In this document: in pieces, positions 25,828 through 36,323 of the stretch
Numbering within the stretch: position 1 is the stretch's first letter
Layout of the letters: every line of letters begins with the position of its first letter
Origin: Russula earlei
Taxonomy: Eukaryota; Basidiomycota; Agaricomycetes; Russulales; Russulaceae
Length of the DNA stretch: 36,828 nt
Assembly: GCA_025769875.1 (NCBI GenBank)
Contig: JAGFNK010000518.1
Location: 1 to 36,828, forward strand
Direction: 5' to 3'
Notes under the pieces: generated by a model
Database searches by the model: none
What the model saw: only the letters and a program-made list of their open reading frames with translations
Told to the model about the DNA's origin: nothing
Translations under genes and position numbers: made by a program

Positions 25828-27060
25828 ATGCGTTTGCCAATAAAGCTTTTATTGTGCCTGGCCCTCGCCTTGCCGCTAATGGTTCGTAGCCAGGGTTTCC
25901 AGGTTAATTTACAAGGACAAAAACAAATAGGAATGGGAAATACCGGCACCGCACTGGTGCAGGATGGCGCCGCTGTGCTCTTCAATCCCGGCGCAATGGC
26001 TATGCTGCCGCAAAATTATGTACAGGGAGGCATGAGCCCCTTATTGTTCAAATCTGCCTTCAATCCCAGCGGCAGTAACCAGGTATACGATGTAAAGAAT
26101 AAAGTAGCCACACCCTTTGCAGCCTACGGCGTATGGGGGCCAAAAAATGGCAGATGGAAAGCCGGTTTGGGTGTCTACACCCCTTTTGGCGGCCTTGTAG
26201 ACTGGGGTAACACCTGGCAGGGCAAATATGTACTCGAAAAGTTAGACCTCAAAGCCATCTATTTCCAGCCCACCATTAGTGTAAAGCTCGCCGATAACCT
26301 CAGTATAGGTGCAGGCGTAGTCTATAATCTCGGTATCGTAAATCTTACCCGCGCCATCCCCGTAAGCGACTCTACCGGCCAGGACGGCCAGGTTCAGCTA
26401 AAAGGTCATGGTCATGGCTGGGGATACAATGCAGGCATTTACTACAAACCGTCTAAGAAACTAAGCCTCGGCTTCACCTATCGTTCTGGTGTAAAAACAA
26501 CCATTACAGGAGGGGATGCGATATTTACCGTACCCGCCTCACTGCAAACCAGTTTCCCACCCGGCAATACCTTTTCTTCCAGCATACCGCTGCCCTCTGT
26601 AACAGCCATAGGGATAGGTTTTTACCCCACTGCAAAACTTACGCTAGCGCTGGATGTCAGCTATACGCACTGGAGTTCTTATCAATCGCTCGACTTTGAT
26701 TATGCCATCAATACACCCTCTTTACAGGATACCCATTCACCCAGGAATTACAAAGATGCCGGCGGTGTAAAACTGGGAGGTGAATACAAGCTAAAGAAAA
26801 AATTAGCCCTGCGCGCAGGCGGTGGGTATACACTCACACCGGTAAAAGACGGCTATGTAACGCCCGAAGCGCCTGATGCCAACCGCTACTACTTAACAGC
26901 CGGCATAGGGTACCAGGTATGCAAACACGTAGACCTGGACGCATCCTTCCTGTACGAAAATATAGCAGCAAGAACCCAAACCAATATCGAAAGCAATTTA
27001 TCCGGCACTTTCAAAACCAATGTATTCGCACCCGGGCTATCAATAGCCTATCGCTGGTAA
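25828..27060 (+). CDS. OmpP1/FadL-family outer membrane transport protein
   Basis: This 410-aa outer-membrane beta-barrel has a signal peptide (MRLPIKLLLCLALALPLMVR, cleavage near SQG). The FadL hatch-type N-terminus GFQVNLQGQKQIGMGNTGTA, LVQDGAAVLFNPGAM is present, and alternating beta strands run to the C-terminal FAPGLSIAYRW, ending in an aromatic residue as outer-membrane proteins do. FadL-type channels pass hydrophobic compounds such as long-chain fatty acids. ATG 25828 was chosen over the in-frame start at 25732 because it begins the signal peptide. The SGNH lipoprotein gene follows after 18 bases, suggesting a lipid hydrolysis and uptake pair. Confidence 0.9.
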   Translation: MRLPIKLLLCLALALPLMVRSQGFQVNLQGQKQIGMGNTGTALVQDGAAVLFNPGAMAMLPQNYVQGGMSPLLFKSAFNPSGSNQVYDVKNKVATPFAAYGVWGPKNGRWKAGLGVYTPFGGLVDWGNTWQGKYVLEKLDLKAIYFQPTISVKLADNLSIGAGVVYNLGIVNLTRAIPVSDSTGQDGQVQLKGHGHGWGYNAGIYYKPSKKLSLGFTYRSGVKTTITGGDAIFTVPASLQTSFPPGNTFSSSIPLPSVTAIGIGFYPTAKLTLALDVSYTHWSSYQSLDFDYAINTPSLQDTHSPRNYKDAGGVKLGGEYKLKKKLALRAGGGYTLTPVKDGYVTPEAPDANRYYLTAGIGYQVCKHVDLDASFLYENIAARTQTNIESNLSGTFKTNVFAPGLSIAYRW

Positions 27061-27078
27061 TACCAAAAAACACAAGTC

Positions 27079-28419
27079 ATGAAACAATATATAAGCATAC
27101 TCTTTATAGCAGTAACAGCCACACTGGTCTCCTGCAATCCCCATATAGATACCCCGGCAGCAACAACAGCCGGAACAGCCAATTTTAGCCACTACATAGC
27201 AGTCGGTAATTCCCTCACTGCCGGCTATGCAGACGGAGGGCTATACCTCGATGGGCAACAGAATTCCTTCCCATCCATCATAGCTGCCCAAATGAAAGCA
27301 GTAGGCGGTGGCGATTTTGCACAACCCCTGTTCTCCACATCACAGGCAAATGGTTCCGGTTACCTCAAGCTCACCGGCTTCGATAACAGCGGCAATCCCA
27401 TCACAACAGCGGTAACCACCAACTTGGCCATCAGGGGAATCGTAAACATACCCGGCTTTGGAAACGTAACAGAATATACAAAATATACAGGCGCGCTCAA
27501 TAACTATGGCGTACCCGGTATTAAATTACTACATGCAACCCTCGGTACCTATGGTAACCTCAATGGCTTTTATGAAAGATTACTTCCCGGCAATGCAGGC
27601 ACCAACACAACAGCCTATCTCGATTTTGTAACAGCACAATCATTCACCTTTTTCTCCAACTGGCTCGGCGACAACGATGCACTAGGCTATGCTACCTCCG
27701 GTGGTGCAGGAGATGTATTGACTGATAAAACAACTTTTGCACAGCTCTATGCAGCCGTAACCGCAAAGCTCACAGCCAATGGCGCAAAAGGTATCTGCGC
27801 AACCATTCCCGATGTAACAGCCATCCCATACTTTAATACCATTACACCGGCCATTGTACTCGCAGGCGTACAAAAAGCAAACTCTGCGGTAACGGCTATT
27901 TATGTTTCAGCCAAAGTAACCGCTACCCTCGCCAGCGCAACTGATACTATCCACGCACCCAGGGTAGCCACAGCAGCAGATCATATTATACTCACCTTCC
28001 CCACATCCAAAATAGGTACACTGGTATCAACCCCCGCAGGTATGTTGCCTTACGGGCTTACTCCCTATTCACCCATAGAAAATCAATATGTATTAGACTC
28101 GGCGGAAACAGCTATCACGCAGGATTATGTTACCTCCTATAATAGCACCATCAAATCGGTAGCCGCAGCCAATAACCTCGCAGTAGCCGATATGTATACC
28201 TTCTTAAATACGATAAAAACAAGTGGGTTAAAAGAAGATGGTGTTACGATGAGTACCGCTTATATTTCCGGTGGCTTGTTTTCTCTCGATGGGGTACACC
28301 TTACACCAAGAGGCTATGCCGTTGTAGCCAATGAATTCATCAAATCCATCAATCTAAAATATGGGGCGAATATTCCACTTGCGAATATTACAGGGTACAG
28401 GAGTGTGAAGTTCCCGTAA
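27079..28419 (+). CDS. SGNH/GDSL hydrolase lipoprotein
   Basis: This 446-aa lipoprotein has its signal ending at Cys19 (TLVSCN). The SGNH hydrolase blocks are present: block I AVGNSLTAGY with nucleophile S45, block III GDND, and block V DGVHLTPRGYAVVANE with D404 and H407. Such enzymes cleave ester bonds in lipids or acylated glycans at the cell surface. It is encoded 18 bases after the FadL-type channel. This pairing is common in Bacteroidota and suggests that released acyl chains pass through the channel. A long hairpin follows the gene at 28433. The substrate is not known. Confidence 0.9.
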   Translation: MKQYISILFIAVTATLVSCNPHIDTPAATTAGTANFSHYIAVGNSLTAGYADGGLYLDGQQNSFPSIIAAQMKAVGGGDFAQPLFSTSQANGSGYLKLTGFDNSGNPITTAVTTNLAIRGIVNIPGFGNVTEYTKYTGALNNYGVPGIKLLHATLGTYGNLNGFYERLLPGNAGTNTTAYLDFVTAQSFTFFSNWLGDNDALGYATSGGAGDVLTDKTTFAQLYAAVTAKLTANGAKGICATIPDVTAIPYFNTITPAIVLAGVQKANSAVTAIYVSAKVTATLASATDTIHAPRVATAADHIILTFPTSKIGTLVSTPAGMLPYGLTPYSPIENQYVLDSAETAITQDYVTSYNSTIKSVAAANNLAVADMYTFLNTIKTSGLKEDGVTMSTAYISGGLFSLDGVHLTPRGYAVVANEFIKSINLKYGANIPLANITGYRSVKFP

Positions 28420-28432
28420 ACACAATTTGTGC

Positions 28433-28498
28433 AAATACAAAGGATTTATTTTTCTGCCTGTCCCGGAAACAGGTATAAAAATAAATCCTTTTGTATTT
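28433..28498. terminator. Long imperfect hairpin after the FadL-SGNH operon
   Basis: The outer arms at 28433-28453 (AAATACAAAGGATTTATTTTT) and 28477-28498 pair over 21 bp with one bulged T. An inner stem CCTGT (28457-28461) / ACAGG (28469-28473) caps it. It ends in a T-run, and lies 13 bases after the SGNH stop and 12 bases before the next gene. It suits termination on either strand. Confidence 0.65.
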
Positions 28499-28510
28499 TT
28501 ATGCGTGAAT

Positions 28511-29212
28511 ATGAAACCCTCCCTTATTGTAGCGTCTATACTCAGTTGCCTGGTATTACTAATGGCATGCAACAACAACAGCTCCCCGGATAGAGGTATG
28601 TACAATAAAGCAATCGCTATCTCGCAAAAGCTGGATAGCAATGCCCTGCAGCCATTCAAAGACTGGAATATTACCCGGCAGGAACAAACAACCATCTTAC
28701 ATCGCAACAAAGCAGATGACAGCACCGGGTATACCATAATGTATGAGAAAGTAAAAGACACCTGCTTTGTAACACTGCTGGGTATTACCAACCTCCGGCA
28801 TGATTTTCATTCCACCTACCTCTTCGATACAACCCGTTTCTGGAGCTTTTCCTTTGCCGAAGTAAAACAAAACATAGTGCGTATTACAGTAGGCGACAAT
28901 AACGGCCAGGACCATACAACCGATACCTCAGCGGCCACCAGCCAGGTATTCCCGGGTATAAGCCCTTTCAACATAGCCGACTCCCTTACCCGGCTAATGA
29001 ATAACCTGCAAATAGTGGCTACCTCTTATAAGCCGGCCAATGGAAATGGAATGGTATTTTGGCTTTCCTGGAATCGCCTCCTGGTATTCCTGCCGGGAGA
29101 TGGTAATGCAACCTTAGCACATAAAGACTCCTCCTTTTGGAAAAAGATTCTGCCCACGGGAAGAAGAATCAGCAAAAACTGGTTGCTCTGCGACTACGAG
29201 CGGCACCCGTAA
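28511..29212 (+). CDS. Lipoprotein of unknown function
   Basis: This 233-aa putative lipoprotein has the signal MKPSLIVASILSCLVLLMAC with lipidated Cys20, then an Asn/Ser-rich linker. ATG 28511 was chosen because the in-frame start at 28427 would translate the hairpin DNA. The body is a mixed alpha/beta domain with no motif that I recognise. The stretches TFWSFSF-like (RFWSFSFAEVKQNIVRITVG) and GNGMVFWLSWNRLLVFLPGD suggest beta strands. It lies after the FadL-SGNH terminator and before katG, and is probably transcribed alone. Confidence 0.75.
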   Translation: MKPSLIVASILSCLVLLMACNNNSSPDRGMYNKAIAISQKLDSNALQPFKDWNITRQEQTTILHRNKADDSTGYTIMYEKVKDTCFVTLLGITNLRHDFHSTYLFDTTRFWSFSFAEVKQNIVRITVGDNNGQDHTTDTSAATSQVFPGISPFNIADSLTRLMNNLQIVATSYKPANGNGMVFWLSWNRLLVFLPGDGNATLAHKDSSFWKKILPTGRRISKNWLLCDYERHP

Positions 29213-29257
29213 ATCATCGCCTGATCAATATCATATCACCATAACATCCATGTATAG

Positions 29258-29293
29258 CCAAATAGCAATATATTTGGTATATAACACCAAATA
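29258..29293 (+). promoter_or_regulatory. katG promoter with CCAAATA repeats
   Basis: The -7 element TATATTTG is at 29269-29276. CCAAATA (29258-29264) and its complement TATTTGG (29271-29277) form a 7-bp dyad overlapping that element. CCAAATA recurs at 29287-29293, with the shared longer string CCAAATAGC. A regulator could block or turn on the promoter here. The pattern does not match the Fur/PerR box or the OxyR ATAG-N7-CTAT layout. Confidence 0.5.
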
Positions 29294-29294
29294 G

Positions 29295-31544
<2,250 letters not shown>

Positions 31545-31559
31545 ACCTGGGTCTCTTTT

Positions 31560-31588
31560 ATTCGTGCCCATTCGTGCCATTCGTGGCC
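31560..31588 (+). repeat. Intergenic ATTCGTG-type repeat, second copy
   Basis: Three ATTCGTG units follow one another (ATTCGTGCCC, ATTCGTGCC, ATTCGTGGCC) just after katG. The array resembles that at 9318-9346. The rest of the 181-base gap before the OmpA gene shows no gene. Confidence 0.45.
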
Positions 31589-31679
31589 AACACAAAAAAT
31601 GTGGAAATTACTACCGATTTCGGGACTTCCTGTCCTGCATACCTGCTTTTGCTATCCGGGAATTGCCTGGCATCAAAAT

Positions 31680-31703
31680 TGACTTTTTACCACAAAAAAG
31701 TCA
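31680..31703. promoter_or_regulatory. Perfect 9-bp dyad upstream of the DUF937/OmpA gene
   Basis: TGACTTTTT (31680-31688) and AAAAAGTCA (31695-31703) are exact complements around ACCACA, 22 bases before the ATG. It could be an operator or an RNA hairpin near the translation start. No TAnnTTTG element was found beside it. Confidence 0.45.
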
Positions 31704-31725
31704 TACTCCCTAAAATCATCACCAT

Positions 31726-32916
31726 ATGCCAGGCACATTGATCAACGCTGCACAAGCAGTCTTTACCAACACCATCATTGCAAAATTTGCCTCATTATTG
31801 GGCGAGCAGGAAAGCAATACCCAAAAAGCCATACATGCAGCAATACCCATGGTACTAACCAGCGTATTGTACAAAGTGGGTTACCAGCAAGATGCCGCCA
31901 GGATCTGTGAATTAAGCAAACATGCCGCCGGCAACGATTTCTTCGGGCACCTGCATGAGCTCAGTGTAAACGAAGGCGGGCTCACCGCCGGCAGTGCCTT
32001 ACTAACCAAAGGCTCAGAGTATGCCAGGACAATATTGACCAACCGTACCGATAATGTAACAAAAGAAATAAGCCGCTTTGCAGGCATTGCCGCATCATCA
32101 GCGGCATTCATCACCGGCATCGCCTGCTTTGCAGTGCTGGATACCATTGGCAGGCAGATCGCCAATTCCAGCCTCGATATAAATGGCATGACCGCCTGGC
32201 TCGCCACCCAACGCAGCAGTAATATCAGTGCCATACCCGCAGGGCTGCAGGTAAAAGAAGCCTTAGGCATAACCCATTACCCGGGTGAAAAAGCAACCAC
32301 CGGGCCACGCACCTCGTTGTATATCATATTGGCGCTCATCGCAATCGCAGTCATCATCTTTGTGTGCTACAAATCATGCTATAATACCCGTACAGAAACC
32401 ATCACCACTACAACGGACACGATAACAAGAACTACAACACCCACTCAGCCGGACACTACAAGAGCTATCTTACCCAATGGCCAGTCGATAACCCTCTACA
32501 AAGGCGACACCGAAGAAAAGCTGGTGAGCTTCTTAAGCGATCCCTCAGCAAAGATTGATGGCAAAAATGGCAACTGGTTCAATTTTACCAGGATCAGCTT
32601 TGATCGCAACAGCGCCAACCTCCTGTTAGAATCCGACAAGCAGTTAAAGAATATAGTAGCTATCTTAAACGCATTCCCCAAAGCAGAAATAAAAATAAGT
32701 GGCTACACCGATAACGTGGGCGACTCAGCAGTCAATGCCAGGCTATCGCAACAAAGGGCGGAGAATGTACAGGCCAAATTAAAAGACCTCGGCGCCAATG
32801 CCAAACAATTAAAAGGCGCAAAAGGATATGGCCCCGCCTTCCCGCTTGGCGACAATGGCACCGAAGAGGGAAGAGCCCTGAACCGCAGGATCGCCATCAA
32901 TGTAATAGCAAAATAA
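31726..32916 (+). CDS. DUF937 / transmembrane / OmpA-domain protein
   Basis: This 396-aa protein has three parts. An N-terminal DUF937-like helical domain (about 1-180; AKFASLLGEQESNTQKAIHA, AIPMVLTSVLYKVG) comes first. A single transmembrane helix follows at about 197-217 (SLYIILALIAIAVIIFVCY), then a Thr-rich linker. The OmpA-like peptidoglycan-binding domain is at about 285-396 (RISFDRNSANLLLESDKQLK, ISGYTDNVGD, LSQQRAENVQAKL, NRRIAINVIA). There is no N-terminal signal peptide, so DUF937 should lie inside the cytoplasm and OmpA in the periplasm, linking the inner membrane to the wall. A dyad precedes the gene, and the dipeptidase gene follows after 17 bases. Confidence 0.88.
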   Translation: MPGTLINAAQAVFTNTIIAKFASLLGEQESNTQKAIHAAIPMVLTSVLYKVGYQQDAARICELSKHAAGNDFFGHLHELSVNEGGLTAGSALLTKGSEYARTILTNRTDNVTKEISRFAGIAASSAAFITGIACFAVLDTIGRQIANSSLDINGMTAWLATQRSSNISAIPAGLQVKEALGITHYPGEKATTGPRTSLYIILALIAIAVIIFVCYKSCYNTRTETITTTTDTITRTTTPTQPDTTRAILPNGQSITLYKGDTEEKLVSFLSDPSAKIDGKNGNWFNFTRISFDRNSANLLLESDKQLKNIVAILNAFPKAEIKISGYTDNVGDSAVNARLSQQRAENVQAKLKDLGANAKQLKGAKGYGPAFPLGDNGTEEGRALNRRIAINVIAK

Positions 32917-32933
32917 ACCCCTATTTTTAGGGC

Positions 32934-34076
32934 ATGATGAAATCCAAATCAGCATGGTCCCGAAGCAGGTTCCTCACAACAGTAGCAGGAGCAGGTGCAG
33001 CAGTAATACTCAATCCCTTCGCAGGATGGGCTACGCAGGAAGTAGACCCCCGCGTAGCCAGAATAGTAGCCAATACAATAGGTGTCGACACACACAATCA
33101 CATCGATACACTACTCACAACAGCCGAAATACCCGGCCCCGATATCGACCTGGCAGGCGAGATGAAACGTTCTGGCTTATCAGCCATCTGTATGACCTTC
33201 GCGCTGGACTATCAAAAGCTGCAAAAACCCGGTGAAGCATATGAAAGGTTTATGAATGGATTGTCTGCAATGGACCAGCAGCTCAAAAACAATGGTATGA
33301 AGCGGGTGCTAAACCTCGCAGACCTCCGCACAGCCCATAACAATCACCAGCCAACAGTGATTCAATCAGTAGAAGGGGGGCACTTCCTGGAAGGTCATTT
33401 GGAAAGGGTAGAAGAAGCCTATAACAAGGGATTGCGACACCTCGGCCTCTTACACGATAGTGATGCATCCACACCCTTAGGCGATGTATATACCAATACC
33501 CCGCAATGGGGCGGACTAACGGCATTCGGGGCAAATGTGATTAAGGAATGTAATCGCCTGGGTATCCTCGTAGATCTCGCACACGCCAACCTCGAAACAG
33601 TAACAGCAGCCCTCAAAGTAGCAGCCCACCCCGTTATCATTTCACATACCGGCCTCAATACCCAACTGGGGCAAAACCCCAATATGGCCCGCATGATGCA
33701 GCCACGGCTCATCAGCAAAGAACAGGCAAAAATAGTAGCCGATGCAGGTGGCGTAATTGGTGTGTGGACACACCTCGCCGACACACCATTGGAATATGCG
33801 CAAAATGTTCGGGCGCTCGTAGATGTAATAGGAGTGGACCATGTGTGCATGGGTACCGATACCAAATTAACCCCATCCTATAGACCCGGTGGTGGCCAAA
33901 ACCAGGCAAGGGTAGGGGAACGCACCAACCAGGCCTGGCAAAACCAGTCATCCGGGTTCTATTACACAGTGGTAGACGCGATGTTAAAAACCGGCTTCAC
34001 AGAAGAAGAGATAGGCAAGATAGGTGGCGGTAATTTCTGCCGCGTATTTAACGCCGCCACTGCAGGGCATTCATAA
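32934..34076 (+). CDS. M19 (renal dipeptidase-like) membrane dipeptidase
   Basis: This 380-aa protein is of peptidase family M19, zinc dipeptidases of the amidohydrolase superfamily. The N-terminus SRSRFLTTVAGAGAAVILNP looks like a Tat- or Sec-type export signal. Metal-site residues visible are H54/H56 (VDTHNHID), E147 (SVEGGHFLEG), H217 (VDLAHANLE), H238 (VIISHTGL) and D309 (MGTDTK). The first motif reads HNH where the classical enzymes have HxD, a possible variant. Its start is 17 bases after the OmpA gene (probable operon), and it converges with the barrel gene with a 1-base gap. Likely role: periplasmic dipeptide hydrolysis. Confidence 0.9.
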   Translation: MMKSKSAWSRSRFLTTVAGAGAAVILNPFAGWATQEVDPRVARIVANTIGVDTHNHIDTLLTTAEIPGPDIDLAGEMKRSGLSAICMTFALDYQKLQKPGEAYERFMNGLSAMDQQLKNNGMKRVLNLADLRTAHNNHQPTVIQSVEGGHFLEGHLERVEEAYNKGLRHLGLLHDSDASTPLGDVYTNTPQWGGLTAFGANVIKECNRLGILVDLAHANLETVTAALKVAAHPVIISHTGLNTQLGQNPNMARMMQPRLISKEQAKIVADAGGVIGVWTHLADTPLEYAQNVRALVDVIGVDHVCMGTDTKLTPSYRPGGGQNQARVGERTNQAWQNQSSGFYYTVVDAMLKTGFTEEEIGKIGGGNFCRVFNAATAGHS

Positions 34077-34077
34077 A

Positions 34078-36282
34078 TCAGTTCTTTACCCGGTTCACCT
34101 CCTCGTTGTTATCATTGCGCTTCTCCCTCATCTCGAACTGCTTGCCAAAATTGTAAGTAAAAGAAAGAGAAGCCACCCGGGTATCAAGCACATTATGAAA
34201 GCTGATGATGGCATTCGGAACATTGGTGATCTCGCCCGAAGAAGCATAGGTATGAAAAATATCACGCACACCCAGCTTGATGCTCCCCTTATCCCGCCAT
34301 ACCTTTTTCTGTAACCCGGCATTCACCTGGTAATAAGGCACCTTTTTAAACTGGGCAAATAGCTGGCTGCTTAAATACATACCACTCAGCTCCCCGCTCC
34401 ACCCCCTGCCAAAACTAAACTGGGTGCTGGCATTGCTATAAAAATAAGTAGTCACTACATTCAGATAGCTATCAGGCAGGTAGCCTTTATATTCGGCATG
34501 GTTAAGCTCCGTATACAAATTAAACGACCACCATTTCACAGGCTTAAGAGCCAGGTTAGTAGAAAAGCCCAGGTAACTGCGCTCGCCTATATTGCCTGTA
34601 CTGCTGATAAACACATTACCGCTTTGGTGTATCACCTCCGTTTGTAGATCTGTGGCATGATCATACATCAAACCAACCGTCAGCAAGCTTCTATACTGGT
34701 AGCTTATTTTATAAGTGTTATTGAATTGTGGCAACAAATAAGGATTACCCGCAAACCAGGTATACTTATTCTGGAAGAACACAAAAGGATTCAGGTCCTG
34801 GTAATACGGCCTCCCTATCCTTCTCCCAAAAGAAAGGTTCAGTGTATGCACACCCGCGCTATCCAGTTTATAAGAAAAATAGGCAGTAGGAAACAGGCTC
34901 GTATAATGCTTCTCAAAAGCAGAATCGCTCGCAACAGCATTACCCAGCTGGTGCCCGAAACCATTGGTGTTCTCAACACGCAGCCCCAGCTGTATACTCA
35001 GCCGGCTCAGTTTCCGGTTATAATTCAGGTAGCCCGCATTAATGTTCTCATGGTATAGAAAACGATTGGTAGTAGTGTTATCAATATAACTATGCCCGTT
35101 AAGAATATTATAATAACTGGCCGTATTATCGGTTGAAACATAACTGCTCTTTAAGCCTGCCTCCAGTTTCGAACTGCTGCTCAATGGAAAGCTCCAGTCT
35201 GTTTTAGCGGAATAAATATCAATCACACTCGGTGTATGCCCGTTGATTTGCTGGGTATCCAGCAATACACCATTGGGGTCATAGGTATGGTACAAAAAAG
35301 AAGGATCGTTATGGGAGTCAAACCGCGAATAATCCAGGTCAACAGTAACAAGTGTACCCAGGGTATCAAAGCGATGGCTATAATTCAAATTAGCGTTCCC
35401 TCTCCGCGAAAGACTGCTCGCGGTATTGGCAGCAACCACGGAAGAATCCAATTGATGCGCAGCATTGTACAAATAGTTGTAATTCGGCCGCCACTCATGG
35501 TAATCCGAAAGCGAACCATTTAACACCACTCCCCAGGTAGTATGGGCAGAGCTATTGTAATCCATACCCAGTTTTGCATTGCCGTTATGAGAAACAGGTA
35601 CAAAATAATTGGACTGTGTAAAAGAAGAGAGAGGGTTACCACCCGCATCAAAATAATCCCTCGTCACATCTAACACACGCTCCCTTTTATCATCATAGGT
35701 ACCCAGGTTCGCAAACAGGTTCACCTTACCCGAACGGTAATTCATATTCACCGATCCGCTGTACCGCCAGTAAATGCCCTGGTTATAGCTACCCGTAACA
35801 CTGCTGTTAAAACCTCTTGTGGCAGACTTCTTTGTCCTGATGTTGATCACACCCGCATTGCCAGCCGCATCATACCTGGCAGGGGGATTATCCATTAGCT
35901 CTATCTTGTCAATGGCCGAAGAAGGTAGCGACTTCAGGTAAGCAGCAAGATCCGCAGCGGATAGATACGTAGGCTTATCATCTATCAATACCAATACCCC
36001 TGTCTTGCCTTTCAAACTAATATTCCCATCCTCATCCACCACCACGCCCGGTGTTTTCTCCAGCACTTCAAGGGTATTGGTACCGGTGTTAGAGATCTGC
36101 GCATCCACATGCACAATGGTCCTGTCTATTCCCTGTTCTATATAGGGCTTTGACGATTTCACTACTACTGCCCGTAACTGGTGCGAAGTATCTGTTATCT
36201 TTCCGTTCAATACAGGAATGGATTGACCCGGTAAGTGCAGGCAATAGCAAAGCCAGCACAAAAGAAAGATCAATTGTTTCAT
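34078..36282 (-). CDS. TonB-receptor-like outer membrane barrel protein, reduced N-terminus
   Basis: This 734-aa outer-membrane protein has a signal peptide (MKQLIFLLCWLCYCLHLPGQ), a plug domain (about 55-150: TLEVLEKTPGVVVDEDGNIS, DDKPTYLSAADLAAYLKSLP, DNPPARYDAAGNAGVINIRT) and a long beta-barrel (from about 155) ending in SLSFTYNFGKQFEMREKRND. This matches the Bacteroidota outer membrane beta-barrel family. Relatives normally have a carboxypeptidase-regulatory-like domain before the plug. Here VLNGKITDTS runs directly into HQLRAVVVKSSKP, as if about 70 residues were missing in frame. No SusD partner is present. The upstream DUF4097 gene is 41 bases away on the same strand. The ligand is unknown. 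Confidence 0.88.
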   Translation of the reverse strand: MKQLIFLLCWLCYCLHLPGQSIPVLNGKITDTSHQLRAVVVKSSKPYIEQGIDRTIVHVDAQISNTGTNTLEVLEKTPGVVVDEDGNISLKGKTGVLVLIDDKPTYLSAADLAAYLKSLPSSAIDKIELMDNPPARYDAAGNAGVINIRTKKSATRGFNSSVTGSYNQGIYWRYSGSVNMNYRSGKVNLFANLGTYDDKRERVLDVTRDYFDAGGNPLSSFTQSNYFVPVSHNGNAKLGMDYNSSAHTTWGVVLNGSLSDYHEWRPNYNYLYNAAHQLDSSVVAANTASSLSRRGNANLNYSHRFDTLGTLVTVDLDYSRFDSHNDPSFLYHTYDPNGVLLDTQQINGHTPSVIDIYSAKTDWSFPLSSSSKLEAGLKSSYVSTDNTASYYNILNGHSYIDNTTTNRFLYHENINAGYLNYNRKLSRLSIQLGLRVENTNGFGHQLGNAVASDSAFEKHYTSLFPTAYFSYKLDSAGVHTLNLSFGRRIGRPYYQDLNPFVFFQNKYTWFAGNPYLLPQFNNTYKISYQYRSLLTVGLMYDHATDLQTEVIHQSGNVFISSTGNIGERSYLGFSTNLALKPVKWWSFNLYTELNHAEYKGYLPDSYLNVVTTYFYSNASTQFSFGRGWSGELSGMYLSSQLFAQFKKVPYYQVNAGLQKKVWRDKGSIKLGVRDIFHTYASSGEITNVPNAIISFHNVLDTRVASLSFTYNFGKQFEMREKRNDNNEEVNRVKN

Positions 36283-36323
36283 GTGGATGTTTTAGAAGAG
36301 TGCTAAAGGAGTGGCGTAGGGTA

